NCBI GenBank assembly: GCA_000697355.1
Contig: JNEN01001209.1
Span: 1-64,000, forward strand
DNA from: Syncephalastrum monosporum B8922
Taxonomy: Eukaryota; Mucoromycota; Mucoromycetes; Mucorales; Syncephalastraceae
Direction of reading: 5' to 3'
Length of the DNA: 64,000 nt
This document shows, piece after piece, positions 45,344 to 57,767 of this stretch; position 1 is the stretch's first letter; every line of letters begins with the position of its first letter. Both the position numbers and the translations under genes were made by a program. The notes beneath the pieces are model-generated. The model ran no database searches, was not told the DNA's origin, and saw only the letters and a program-made list of their open reading frames with translations.

Positions 45344-46159
45344 TTAGACAACAGACACCCGCATACCGCAACGGGCAATGTCCATCAGAATCTGGGCAGC
45401 CTGCAAAAAACAAAACAAAAAAAAAATTAAAGGTGGAGGCTAAAAAATTATACATCACAAACTAACCTCCAAAAGTTGGACTTGCTGAGTCTTGGACATG
45501 CCCAGTTTTCCCTGAATCTCTTTCCAGCCTTCCGCGTGCTCCCATCGATGATTAGAAAGACATTTGGCATGTGCAAATGAGGAGCCACATTGATCGCAGC
45601 GTAGCTCGCCCTTGCAGTGGCACTCGCCGTCGTCCTGGAGCGTCGCAAACGAGGCAAGCGTCGCCGCGGCCGCGTTCACCGCATCGTGTTCTGCTTTCTG
45701 CTGTGTAGGAGTGATTTCATGGTGACGTGCCGCTTTTGTGGATGAATTTTTCTCGGTTGTCCGACGCTGCTTGCGCTTCGTCTCACCGGCCCCACCTCCC
45801 CCATTACGGGTCCGCTTCAGCGAGCCAGGTGACACGGGCGATAATTCTTGAGTCGTTGTTGTCTTTGTCGTTACAGGCGTCCCTACCGAGGATGAGGATA
45901 AAGGTGGCGACACGTGTGTGGTATACTGAGGCGGAGGTGGAGGGGGTGGTTGTTGGTAAAGATGAAAGCCAGGCAGTGACGACGGCGGTGGCAGAATGAA
46001 GACCGGTCGGCCGGACTCGCTAGACGAAGCCGACATCGATGGTGGCAGACCGTGCTGCGGTTGAGGAGGTGCAGGGTGGAACAGCGATGGTCCAAAAAGT
46101 GCTGCAGGCGGTGGCAATACTGTCGTCTGCTGACGGTCGTGTGATACCCCTTGCACCAT
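45344..46159 (-). CDS. Proline-rich protein with one C2H2 zinc finger
   Basis: Two exons (45467-46159, 45344-45400) encode 249 residues. Residues 1-85 are Pro/Gln/Ser-rich (PPPPPPPQYTTHVSPPL). A basic nuclear-signal-like segment follows (RTRNGGGGAGETKRKQRRTT). One zinc finger, ELRCDQCGSSFAHAKCLSNHRWEHAEGW, has C-x2-C and H-x3-H spacing and lies near residues 185-212. A second-exon helix (AAQILMDIARCGMRVSVV) ends the protein. Probably a nuclear DNA- or RNA-binding regulator; a lone finger usually needs extra contacts. The short second exon is supported by the TTGCAG acceptor and conserved-looking amphipathic continuation. The 5' leader is A-rich. Confidence 0.8.
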
Positions 46160-49074
46160 AATTAATATGAAGAAGAAATAAAAGAAATCCGTAGAAAGAA
46201 AAGAGAAAGGAAGAAAAAAAAAAAAAGGTAGAATAATGGAAGAAGGGAAAAAAAAAGATCAAAAAAAAAAAAAAAATTATAAAAAAAATTGCGTGTCCAA
46301 AGGGCACTCTTTGTGAAAGGATGTGTGAAGGTGAGTGCTCGGCGGAGTTCTTTTTTTCGGGCGGCATCCCGACGGGTATAATCCGTTGTGCAGTCTGGTT
46401 CAACCGTACTCTACCGATACGTCAATGTATCCTGTCCCATGCTCATGGTGTCATATCACACTCATCTGGCAGAAATAGCGCCTCGTAAATTGGACTGCTA
46501 CATGCTTTTGCTGCTTGTTATTTGATGACAGGCTGAGCGACTTGACGTCAGATAGCGTATTTGAAGATCGTGCTGCTGAGCCTAAGGAGCGAAGGAAAGT
46601 AGCGAGAAGGGGACGAGGAATGGTTCATTCCTTCTTTTTATATGCATGTTTGTTTTTATTGCCCCACAGGAGCACTTGTTCATGTCACATGATCCAGCGT
46701 CGATGTATAGTTTACTTTGGGCATCAAACAAGTCAGGCCTCATTGCCATTTATTATTCGCCACTTGACTTTATATGGAAACACGTTCCAAGAAAATCAAG
46801 GAAAAGGCTATTTCCCAAAAAAAAAAAAAAAAAAAAAGAGGGCCGCGCAATTCTATCTTGTTGGAAGATGTGACGGAAAAGGAGAACACTAACGGAGCAC
46901 CATTAAATCTTTGCCTATCCTATACGCTACTTAATATATCAATAAATGTTGCTAGACAAATGCTGAAGAACAGAGCGCGAATGAACGGTTCGTGTTATGT
47001 GCCGACTGTGGAATGTTTTAACTGTATCAAAAATTGGTACTCCGGCCCGGCTTCCTGCATTTTCAGATGTGTCTTCCAATTTTTTTTTTTTATTTCCTCG
47101 CCTATCCTTCATTGTCCGTAACTGGGATTCATTTATGCCCAAAAGAAGTGGACACGGCCTGTGCAACATAGTAAAAAAAAACAACGCGGGCTGAGTGGTG
47201 CTCTACCTGGTTTCAAAAACACCCATTTTTTCCTGAACGCCGGTAGGCACACATGGAAACGGAGGCGGGTACAACACGCGCACGCATTGGGCGGGATTCC
47301 CGTGCCTGTCGGGTAGAGCTGTGTCTCACAAGACGATCATCACCATTGCATTTGTTTTCCTTCTCCTTCAAATGACTGCATTGGCACACACCCTTGACAA
47401 TTATCATTCGCTATAATGGGGCTTGTTGCCATTAATCTTTTGTGTACACATGCACAGCATCAGGTTCTATGATAACTTCTTAATCATAAGAGTGGGACGT
47501 GGCGTGATTTTACCATCATCAGCAAACGAATGTACTTGGGATCTCAAAATAGTCGATCGATCTCGCAAGAACTGCGCCCCAATTGCTTATTTGGCAAACC
47601 CATTTTTCTCATCACAGTGTAATGAAAAAACAATGAGCAGCTCTTGCCTTTGCCATGTGTATTCGGAGATCAAAACTAGCTTGACTCTTGTGATAAAAAG
47701 CTCTTTGGATATATTGACCTATTTTCCCTATCATGGGACAATTTGGAGACACAGAGCACACAATGCGCATTCGCGCTACCTACAGACAAAAGAGACCGCG
47801 GGGAATACTGGGAAAGCTTCCCATCGGGCTGCTCATTTGATATAGAGTCGGTTTCAGACAATCTAGAAGGTATGAGAATCTCTCCAATCGGTTTTCCTGC
47901 AGTTTCGAGAAAATTAAAACAGAGTTTCGCAACGTTTGGTCCGTAAGGAAGCGGGGGTGGGGGAAGAGTCTCGAACATTGTCAAGGGCTTTAATAAAGAT
48001 GGAATCCATGCAAGGCATTCATAACGTCAAAAAATCTGGACCCTACGCAAACAGGCGTACCATACATTTCTTTTGCATGATCATACTCAGCACGGGGACG
48101 ATCATAGTTCTGTTACTCTTTCAACGGAGTTAAGGAACGTAAAAGGCGGGTTTTTGGCAACACATCACCCAAAATGGGCGATGCAGTCTTTTCTCTTTTA
48201 ATGACATGCTGCAGCTCCTCTGTGTGTATGTGTGTGTATGATATCTCGAGACGAGGCGTGTGTAAAACCTGAGTATGCCTGCGGAGTCGAGTCAAAACAG
48301 AATATGGGGGGGTATGGGAAGCGTCAAAGAGGCATCTCGCTCGGGCCATTATTCGTGTTCTCGCCCTTTCCATAATGAGAAGTGACACTGCCATGGTATG
48401 CAAAGGGCGCCCTGATTGGCCGGCCACGGCTGGAAGGTTCCAGGCCCTAGAAATGGGGGGCTGAATCTTTCGCTTGTAGCGATAGAGAGATAAAACGAAC
48501 ACCTTGTCGCACGCCCACGAACCCACGCGTGCTGGGTGTGGATTGGGGGTGTGAGATCAATTGGAGTGTCAAAGAGAGAAAAGGCAGATGTATAGAGTTT
48601 CTGTTGCAGATAAACACAAAGGGACGTCCGTGTGTGTGAAAAAAATGATTTTGTACATAATAGCGCGCGCATACATGGCACCTACATACCACCTACAGAG
48701 ATGATACAAAAAGTCAGAAGAATCCCCAATGAGGTTGTATGTGATAGGTTGCTGACTCTGACTGCGAAAGGGACGGGAAGTGGGGGCATGGTAAATGGGG
48801 GAAGAGGAGGCTCAAAACAGAAATTTTGCGAGTTGGCCATTGGTGTCTCGCAATTTAGGTCACAGAACCCACTGCCACAGAAGTTGCCTTTTTCAATCGA
48901 AGCATTGGGATGCGCCTCCTCTAACTTTCTTTTTTTTTTCTCTCGTCCTCCCTCTTTTTTTTTCTGTCGATATTTAAATAGCCAAGGCTTTTTTTCCGTT
49001 CCCCAACTTCTTTTGTACTTCTTTTACTTTTTTATTAACCCCATCTTTCCAGAAGAAATTCTATTTTCTCCATA
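46160..49074. other. Long intergenic block, one possible exon pair
   Basis: At about 46530-46622 (+) a charged coding-like stretch (DDRLSDLTSDSVFEDRAAEPK) could splice to 46672 onward (EHLFMSHDPASMYSLLWASN), but the donor is weak, no start is found, and the second part runs into an A20 tract (about 46818-46838). Other open frames (47423-47845 and minus-strand frames) lack coding character. Pyrimidine-rich DNA from 48930 is the leader of the gene at 49075. Confidence 0.4.
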
Positions 49075-50353
49075 ATGATCGACACCCAAGCTCAGATGAA
49101 TGCGCGCCGCAGTCGAAAGAAGCCATACAAGAGCTGGCTCAAGGACGGCGTCGATGGCGGGCCCTGCTCTATGCAGGTGGTCGTCCGCTGGTTAGCCGCC
49201 AACTACGCAAGCAAGTGGTGCGACGAAGGCGAGGGTCGCATCCCAAAGAAACAGCTGCTCCAGGAAATACTTGACCAGCTTGATCACGTCGGTATACGCC
49301 ACCGCCTTGCCAAGGACGTTGCTTCCAAAATATCGACCCTGCAGAGCAATTACAAAATGGCGCGCGAATGGTACGACGTCGTCGGCAGCCAGTGGCGTAA
49401 TGCGGGAGCTGACGAAGCCGAGGTGAAGAGTAAGGGATTTCCATTGTTTTTTACACACACCCACGCACACGAAAGAAACACGGGTTCTTATTCGTTTCTT
49501 TTCTTTTTTAGAGGAGGTCCTGAGACGTTTCCCTTATTGGGATGAACTGCATGCCGCCTTTAATGGCCGCTCCACTGGCAGCGCTTCTACGGCCACCCGC
49601 ACCATCACTACCACCACTACCACGTTGATCCCTTCCTCGGGTGAGGCACTGCCTCTTACGACGACCACCACCACTACTACACACGATAAGCATGGTCCAA
49701 TGGCCATCAGTCATATCGTCCATCAATACAACCTCGACCCGATGGCTGTGTTCAAGAACATGTCTAAGAGTCCCATCACAAATACCAGAGCAGCCCCTAC
49801 CGCATCTAACGTCGTCGTCAATGCCGCGTCACCGGCCGATACTTCGTATGTCATGAATCGCCAGCATCAACAAGCTGCGGCGACAGCTGCGGTTTCGGTT
49901 GCGACCGCCAAGGCCACCGCCACAACAGCCACCGCGACCACCGCAAGCATCATCTCGCTCTCGGATAACAGCCAGGCCCTGATAGTTTCGACGGCAACCA
50001 CAACAGATGAGCCTATCTCGGTGGTGACTTATGATCAATCCCCTTCCCTGTCCTCCTGCAGCGCTGAATCTCCTTCCTCGTGCACAATTGCGCGGGCTGC
50101 CTCCCCTTCCACCACCTATGCTCGACAACTCAAACGCGCCCGCTCTTCTCTCCTTTCGGATGATGACGAAGATGAGGACTATGAAGACGTACGCAGCCCA
50201 TCCGTATCCGACGACGATGATTACACCCCTACGATCCGAGAGGAACGAGAAAAAACACGCCGCGTACGCGCCAAGGTCGAGCTCGTCAAGCATCTCCTGG
50301 ATACTGGCTGTTCAAAAGAGGTCATTGCTGCCCAGCTTAAATCCTGCCCGTGA
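49075..50353 (+). CDS. Myb/SANT-like (MADF-type) DNA-binding protein
   Basis: Two exons (49075-49429, 49512-50353) encode 398 residues. Residues about 15-140 form a trihelix/Myb-SANT-like domain of the kind common in fungi: KSWLKDGVDGGPCSMQVVVR, WLAANYASKWCDEGEG, HRLAKDVASKISTLQSNYKM, AREWYDVVGSQWRNAGADEA and, after the intron, VLRRFPYWDELHAAF. Such domains bind DNA, and related ones are found in transcription factors and in Harbinger-type transposon accessory proteins. The rest is Thr/Ala/Ser low complexity, an acidic segment (SDDDEDEDYEDVRSPS) and a C-terminal charged helix (EEREKTRRVRAKVELVKHLL). Probably nuclear. No transposon ends are seen nearby, so a domesticated host gene is more likely. 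Confidence 0.75.
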
Positions 50354-52882
50354 CATCGTTCGTTCTCCTGCCCTTTCTTTTAATTTCTCTCTACTTTACG
50401 TGTGCATACTACTTCTTTCTTCTTCATACCTACTCATTGCATTTTCCCAGCATTCATGTTTCCCTTCCCTCAAGGAATCACCTTTTCCTTTTCTTATTCC
50501 TTTGCTCTCATCCTTTCTCTCCATGGTTTCTTCTCTTTCTCTCGATTGAATCGATAGCATGCATCCAAGCTTTATACTTTCTACGTCCTGTTGTATATCA
50601 ATTTTTCCTTTCAATATAGTCAAAGCAGACCTGTTACTAATCGCGCGATACTACCACTACCTCTTCTTCTACTCCTACTACTATCCTTATTATTGCTAAT
50701 ATCTTAATGCATGTTCTTTTCTTTTCTTTTATTTTTATATTTTTTCCCTGCTGTGCGACGGCGGGACGAAGGTACTTGTGGACCTGTGAGAGTGTGACAA
50801 GACAAAACAGTCCCGCGATGTATCCATATCTGTATATATTGTTTTATAAGCAAACACTTAGCATCGGGCGGGTTACCACCATTTGTTGTTCTTTTTTCCT
50901 GGCACCAGTGATTTGCATAACTGTATCTGTCTTGAGCTGTCCTTGCTGACGTAAAGGGGAAAACTAACTCTTGAATTTTTCCATGTGTTCCCGGGTTGAC
51001 AATCATGAATACATGTTTGACTTTCCCGTCACCTGACGACAAACATTAGCATCTCAACGAAGCCTATTGTAGTCTTTGTTTTTGTCATCAATGAGTGGCA
51101 ATGATTGGAATAGGGTCCTATCTATACAGATATATGTCAAATGTTTTGGAAATACTGGTAAGAGAACACACCTTATCTTCTCAGTATCACGTATGCTGCG
51201 CACATCGCCGTCCTCAGTCGCAGGTGGTTGATCTCTATATGCTAGGCAGATCAGGCCCATGCAAGTATACTTTGATTGTATATTAATCTTCCGTCTCATT
51301 TGCCATCAACGTCGTTTGCTGGCTCATACTGCTTTTGTTCCATTTAAAACAGTCTTGAGCATGATATACTCCTTGTCTTTTTATAGGCCTTATTGTTTAG
51401 CAGCGGTCTGCATGTTGTCTACTTGTGGAGGCAGTAACAACATATCGCATCAACAGCACACTATGACGCTAGCCTGGCTCAAACGCGGTCGTTGCCAGCT
51501 GGTAGGCACCCACCCGAAAGTACTTTTTTTAGAGCGACTTGCAGGTTTGATAAGCCCCAACAGCGAGCGGTTTCGCCATCTTATTCTTCTTGGCACCTTC
51601 TACTGTCATTCTACTTATGGCACTCCATGTGTGACAAGACAATCGAGATATTATCCATCTCTTTGTTGCACACAGTGGGTTGGGTAACGTCTTTCAACAC
51701 ATACCGTGAATAGGAAGTCTCGGACATATTGATACGAAACCAGTTTGAGAAGCGCTGGTAACCGGTGTAGAAATCGATCGTATGTATCTAATATGTCAAA
51801 TTGAGTGCCAGTGATCTAAAAGCCATACAATTCGCGGCTTCCACGTCCCACTCAAGAATTACGTTGGTTTTGAAACTATTATAACCTGTGAGACACCACC
51901 GAGGGCGGAAAGTGTTCCGACAGCTTACAGTGCTACGTTCACAGTAATAGTGCGTACGATAAGATTATAGAAACAAAGCAGGTTTGCTCTTTGCGCCAAG
52001 TGTCAAGGAGCTCAAGCAGAAAGCCAAGCCTTTGTTGCCCTCAATGCTTTGGGCAGGCGGAGAGACCAGTAAAAAAAGCTGTTCATGCGAGGCACTCGAT
52101 TGTGTCATGCCTATGTGATGATACTGCATGGGCCAACTATCCGGTGCTTCTTCTTCCTTTTATTTCGATCGTGGACACATATGCAGGTTTGCTTCTAGGG
52201 TAACACCTGTGTTCTGATGCGCGTTCATTTGTCTTTTTTGTGGTGCACATTTAGACTCAGTCGCCCACCCGGGGGGTCGGGTTAGCTCAAACAAGAAGCG
52301 AAAACGGAAGGCTCGAACAAATAAGGAAGATCAGGATACAGTAAATTTATGAAAGGGATGACCGAGTCTTGGTTGTCCTTATTTGCTTCGGCATATCATT
52401 TTGGGTACAAGGCAATGATACCTAAGAGATTCTTAAAAAAAAAAAAAACAAACAAAATGTGCTACAGGTGAGTAGATTGACGCTACTTGCCTTATCGCGC
52501 CTTTTGATGCTTGTGTCATGCAAATCGACCGTAGGTAAAATCGTGGAATAATTTATTATTTCTGATTACTGAGCATTATGCAATACTTTGATCGCACCCA
52601 GGCGGCCCACATCTTGTACAGAACGTAGAATATGGAGGTGATTCTGGTATAGCTTGGCGAAGCGAACATACGCAGGAGAAGAAACTGGGCAGAGGCTATC
52701 ATCTTTTATTTTTACCTGTAAAAAATCTGTCCGAAAATCGAAGCCTAGGTTCCTCGTGAGAAGGCATGTGAAAATGAGGAACCTGCTATTGCCTTTGAGC
52801 TTGAAACCTTACTCTTGTCATTAATCCTTTCTCCCCTCTTTCTGTTATTTCTATTCTTTTTTTTCTCCCTCATTGAGCCGTC
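50354..52882. other. Long intergenic block, nothing convincing
   Basis: About 2.5 kb of AT-rich DNA with scattered short frames, none with a plausible start plus coding composition. An A-run lies near 52436-52450. A G/C patch (CACCCGGGGGGTCGGG) lies near 52267-52282. No tRNA, rRNA or repeat family is seen. Confidence 0.5.
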
Positions 52883-53623
52883 ATGGATGCCCTCAATCAG
52901 CTCATTCTCGATCCAAAGTACCATGATGTCTTGACCATTGTTAAGGCACTTCGCAACGGCATCGTCTACGGCGCTAAGGTGCGCTTCCCTCATGCTCTCG
53001 TCATGACCGTTCTTTTCAAGTCAGGCCCGTAAGTTACGATGGTCTATGCCACGCGCTTCATGATATACTTAGTGCTTGAGTAGAGCTCAGGACAAGATCC
53101 GGTATATTTTCCGTGCGACGAAGCAGCACGCCAAGAACCTGGGTACCTTTGCGGTTATCTACAAGGTCATGTGCATCTTACAAAAGAAACTGAATGGCGG
53201 CAAGGAGTCCGATATACACACCTTTATTGCCGGTCTTGTCGGTGGCTACTTTGTATTTGGCGAAAATAACAGCATCAACCAGCAGGTAACTAATGATACG
53301 AAGTGAAAAAGGCAGAAGGAAACATAGAAAATAAGGAGGAGTGGAGAACTGGACAAGAAAATCTAACATAAACCAAGATTGTCTTGTATATATTTTCGCG
53401 TGTGGTGATGGGCCTGGTCAAGGTGCCCGTTAAACGGCAATTCATCGAAGCACCCAAGCACACTTACCCTGTTTTCGCTGCTGTCTGCTGGGGTCTCGTC
53501 ATGCTCTTGTTCAAACGCGATGCTGATACCCTCCAACCTTCCTTGCGTTCTTCCATGCAATATATCTATAAGGATTCGGACTCTTGGAACAACTTGCGGA
53601 CCTTACTATGGCACAACAAATAG
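52883..53623 (+). CDS. PXMP4: Peroxisomal membrane protein 4 (PXMP4/PMP24)
   Basis: Three exons (52883-53028, 53084-53285, 53378-53623) encode 197 residues (human PXMP4 has 212). Matching blocks: KALRNGIVYGAKVRFPHALV...MTVLFKSG, the central AGLVGGYFVFGENNSINQQI, LYIFSRVVMGLVKVPVKRQFI and the C-terminal CWGLVMLLFKRDADTLQPSL...RSSMQYIYKDSDSW. It belongs to the Tim17/Tim22/PMP24 superfamily of four-helix membrane proteins and resides in the peroxisomal membrane; its molecular role is unsettled. The last acceptor (ACCAAG) is preceded by a clear ATCTAACATA branch site. Frame closes exactly. Confidence 0.92.
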
Positions 53624-54391
53624 ACAAGTCGATGGATAGAAAATGAGGACGGATGTATATGTATATGTTTGTAGACACGCTATATAATAGAGAGAAAGAG
53701 ACAAAAAAAATCTAATCTTTAAACGAGCTATTGTGTAATGAGCATGTACTCTATCCTTTTTTCCCTTTTTTCTTTTGTGCACAGAAGAGTTTAGATAGAG
53801 CTTATCCACGTATGAGAATCGTGAGTTTGGTTTGGAACGTAAATGGATGAAAGGCATGTCACTCGTTCGTATGGATAGAGAGGTTTTATATGTATTAGGG
53901 TTTTTTTCAAGGCTGTGTCTATGTTTTGACGCGTCCTGCATGGTCAGCCCCCCTCACCCCTCTCTTTCTCTTCACCCTGCCAACTCTGCAAAGAAAAAGA
54001 AAAAAGATATGTACATATAAACAGTTTATGATATAGGTGCTTTTACTATTGTGGTGCATAAAGTTCATACGCGATGCAAGGCGTAGCATGGACACGTATA
54101 ACGCGTGTATATTGTAGGTGTTTGCGTTTCTATTTGTGCCTCGGACCATCAATTTCCATGTGTAATAGCGCGCAGCAACGAATTGAGGAAAGTGTGTGAG
54201 GGGTGTACAAAGTCTCTACATTGTCTAGGCTGGGGCGAAGCACAACTTTACACACACTTCTCTCTCTCTATCTTTTTATATTCACCCTTCCTCCGCCGGT
54301 TCCAGGTTTATTTTCCCTCTATTCTCTGCCTACTTCTCCTCTACCGCCTTTCCCTCCACCTGCTTTCTCTTTTTAGCTGTGCATTGGGACA
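53624..54391. other. Intergenic
   Basis: AT-rich 3' region of PXMP4 followed, from about 54255, by a pyrimidine-rich leader. Minus-strand frames here lack coding composition. No gene is seen. Confidence 0.5.
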
Positions 54392-56687
54392 ATGGACCAG
54401 CCAGCAAAGGCCAACCCACCTGCTCACGCTCGGAGCACCCTGACCGAATTCGGGTCAAGGACTCTCGTCCTCGATCCTCGGCTCTGGCACGCTTCATCTG
54501 TTCAGTATGTCCTCATTCGCCCTTTCATCCAATCAACCTCTATTCTAACTTCGTTCCTTCCTTTTCTAGGTCGGCACTTGATGCTCTGTGCCGATACCTC
54601 GATATGTTGGAAAAATACAACATTACGCCTATCGTTGTCGTGTGTGATCCTGAAAAGGATAGCCTCGGTAAAAACGGTGGAAACCAGATCGACAACCAAG
54701 TGAAATCCGCTTCTGCTCGGTAAGACATTTTCCACCCTCTCCCTTTGACATGTACTCACCAGACGGTACATTTTCCACGTTTATCTCTATTCTTTCTCGC
54801 TTTCTCGCTTTGTTGTTGGTTTTGTGACACTCTCATATGCACGCGCGTGTCTACATGTGTACTTGTGCTTTTGTGCTTGTGTATGTGCCTGTGTCCCTGG
54901 GCTACATTTTTTTTTACCCGCACTTTTCTTTTTCCTCTTTTTCCATTTCTGTTTCTCCTTTTTCCATGCAGACCAAAGCAAGAGGATGACGAAGGCGTCG
55001 AGCGGAAAAATGACGCGGTACACGAGAAAGAGCCGGCAAGCGAACTATTACGCGTGGAGACGATCGCCAAGGTTGACTGAAACAATACCCGTGAAAGATT
55101 AACCCCCTTTCTAAACTCACCAATGTTCTTAGCGTCTTTGCGAACGAGATATCCAGTACGTGAGAGCAGACACACCCGACCGGAAGCTGCAACAGCTCCT
55201 CGACGAGGGTGCTGCGTCCGGGGCTATCCTCTCCGACCAGTCCGATCCCATTCTTTTCAACGAACATACGGTGTTAATGGGCATAGAGGACGACGGTTCT
55301 TGCCGCGTGCGGCGACGCCACGCTTCAAAACCTGCCCCTCCCTCTTATGACGACAACAAAACAAAAAGTGTCAACAAAAAGACAGAAGAAAGCAAAAAGC
55401 CGCAGTCCGTCATCACCACCCGACTGGTTCGCCGAGCCCAATCGATGGTAAAGATAAAGCACCCATGCGATTTCATCGATCCATGTCTTCTCATCATTTA
55501 TATATATGTATATATATATGTATATATCTCCGAATAGAAAGGTCGAGTTCTAACTGAATCGATCCAGGATCCGTCTGAGGCTCAAGGTGCGGCATGCAGC
55601 AAACCTGCAGACGGACTGGCCCCTGCCACCCATCTTCTCAAACGACGCCAAGAGGGTAAAGTGGCCGATGCATCCACTGCAGCTGTCGACGACCTCATCC
55701 ATGCCAACAAGGAGAATATCGATGTACGGTCTCTTTAATCACAATTCATGAGTCCCATTCTGAACCTCTTCCTTTATCCGTTTTAGCCCCGGTTACTTGA
55801 ACTCAGTAGCACGCGCCCGCCTGTCCGTCGAACGACACCCAAATCCACAATCCGTTCCTTGTCCTCGACAGTGCGCAAGTCAACAGCTGTGAACGAAAAG
55901 CAAAGGCAATCAACACAAATTGTTACGCCTGACGACTCTGAGGAATACAAGAAGATTGTCTCCCAAGAGACCAAAATAATCGAAAAAAGTGCTTCGCCTG
56001 CTCCGCCCGCTTCCGAGGACACACTCGAGATACCCGAGACACCCGCCAAAAAAAGCGTACCCAAAAAGCATCAACCAGAAATACCTCGCCTGCCTGTACA
56101 CGATGAGAACATGCTCCCGGAACACAAGTCGTCGACCTCCCTCAAACGCAATAGCGTCGACCTGGACACTCATGACCAGGCGCCACGAAAACGGATAGAA
56201 AGACACCTTGGCCTAGGAGACGTAAGCAACCGTCACCATGTCTTTTAGGTCTTTCCCTGCGTTTTCTTTTCTTCTTCTTCTTCTTGCGACATATAGTTTT
56301 CCGTCCCAGATGTTCTCCCTTCACTTATGATACCATACCCTATCTCACTCCTCTCTCACTCCTCATTCGCTATGTTTCCGCACAAACATATGTACACCTC
56401 CTCTACTTGCTTTCACATACTCAGTCTCCCTTCTTCTTTTTACATCTTTCCTAACTCCTGTCTATTTGCTCTCATGAACTTCTCTATCTATCATATAATC
56501 CATTCTGTGTAAATTGCCAAAAAAAAAAAGCCCCCTACCCCCAATTCTAGTCTATACTTTCAATTACCGTGTTCTCATCCTCGTTTTTTTAACTTTTAAT
56601 TGTTTTTATTTTGTTGGATAGCCAAATCTCCGTGCTGAGAAGCTGTGTAGCAGCGTCTCTCTCGGATACAGCTTCCTCCTCATATAA
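54392..56687 (+). CDS. Orphan nuclear-type protein, possible anticodon-binding-like fold
   Basis: Exons 54392-54504, 54570-54719, 54972-55071, 55133-55447, 55538-55723 and 55787-56221 are secure in frame. The best last exon is 56622-56687 (PNLRAEKLCSSVSLGYSFLL), giving 454 residues. Alternatives are reading through to the stop at 56248, or a different last exon at 56297-56512. The N-terminal half (VQSALDALCRYLDMLEKYNI, TPIVVVCDPEK, then LRVETIAKRLCERDIQYVRA, RKLQQLLDEGAASGAILSDQ) has an alternating beta/alpha layout like class II tRNA-synthetase anticodon-binding domains; that is an inference. The rest is Lys/Ser/Pro-rich and disordered, with basic runs (TTRLVRRAQSMKGR; RKRIERH). Intron 3 has an uncommon donor, GTTGAC. 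The family is not recognised. Confidence 0.6.
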
Positions 56688-57083
56688 TCGCCAAAAAGAA
56701 ATCAACTTACTTTCACGACTTTGCGCCGAGAGCACAGCAAGCTGTACTTTGGTTTGGGCTTGGATTATATCTATGTGACATAATTTTACGGCATTCCAAG
56801 TCTACGTCATAATTGACAAGATAAGCCTTCCTCGAACCGGCGGTAGACAACTTTTCAGTACATGGCAGCAGCCGTGCACAGTTTCAAAATAATGAAGGCA
56901 CGCCCGTAGACGTTCATTTCCTGGACGGTCTGTTTTTCTCGTTTCAGAATGAGCAACAAAAATATCAAACCTGTGTGGCAAACGGTCGTATAACATTCAT
57001 TACGGTGTGATTTGAGACTGAGCGTATGTATGATTCCACCCTGTCATACTGGTTTGAGGGGAATATGCAGAATAAGCAGGGAT
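56688..57083. other. Intergenic left flank of the tandem array
   Basis: No gene is seen. The last 20 bp (AGCAGGGATATGCG) run into the first repeat unit. Confidence 0.5.
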
Positions 57084-57767
57084 ATGCGCCACAAACACAG
57101 ATAAAGGCTTTTGCCATTAATCCCGTCAGTGCCAATATATTTCCATTGCAAAACCTTTTGCCTGTGGCACACTCTCAAGAGGCTACGTCTGTCTGAGATA
57201 CAATATGCTAACTTCACTTATGCGCCACAAACACAGATAAAGGCTTTTGCCCATTAATCCCGTCAGTGCCAATATATTTCCATTGCAAAACCTTTTGCCT
57301 GTGGCACACTCTCAAGAGGCTACGTCTGTCTGAGATACAATATGCTAACTTCACTTATGCGCCACAAACACAGATAAAGGCTTTTGCCCATTAATCCCGT
57401 CAGTGCCAATATATTTCCATTGCAAAACCTTTTGCCTGTGGCACACTCTCAAGAGGCTACGTCTGTCTGAGATACAATATGCTAACTTCACTTATGCGCC
57501 ACAAACACAGATAAAGGCTTTTGCCCATTAATCCCGTCAGTGCCAATATATTTCCATTGCAAAACCTTTTGCCTGTGGCACACTCTCAAGAGGCTACGTC
57601 TGTCTGAGATACAATATGCTAACTTCACTTATGCGCCACAAACACAGATAAAGGCTTTTGCCCATTAATCCCGTCAGTGCCAATATATTTCCATTGCAAA
57701 ACCTTTTGCCTGTGGCACACTCTCAAGAGGCTACGTCTGTCTGAGATACAATATGCTAACTTCACTT
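57084..57767 (+). repeat. Tandem array, five copies of a 137-bp unit
   Basis: Units start with ATGCGCCACAAACACAG at 57084, 57220, 57357, 57494 and 57631 (periods 136, 137, 137, 137). Copy 1 lacks one C (GCCATTAA instead of GCCCATTAA); the other copies look identical apart from the array end, so expansion is recent. Each unit has two CTTTTGCC blocks, a TATATTTCC core, and near-terminal GCCACA / TGTGGC inverted hexamers. No open frame spans the array. Confidence 0.95.

Noticed and set aside
47423..47845. 140-codon plus-strand ORF
   Set aside because: It begins with TTG and has an unstructured, Cys/His/Ser-rich composition with no leader, splice context or family.
52265..52335. tRNA-like sequence (GGGTTAGCTCAA ... 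GGCTCGAAC)
   Set aside because: The A-box and B-box matches are partial and no acceptor stem or cloverleaf could be drawn.
57084..57767. CRISPR array or centromeric satellite
   Set aside because: Units are contiguous without unique spacers, the genome is eukaryotic, and five copies are too few to call a centromere.
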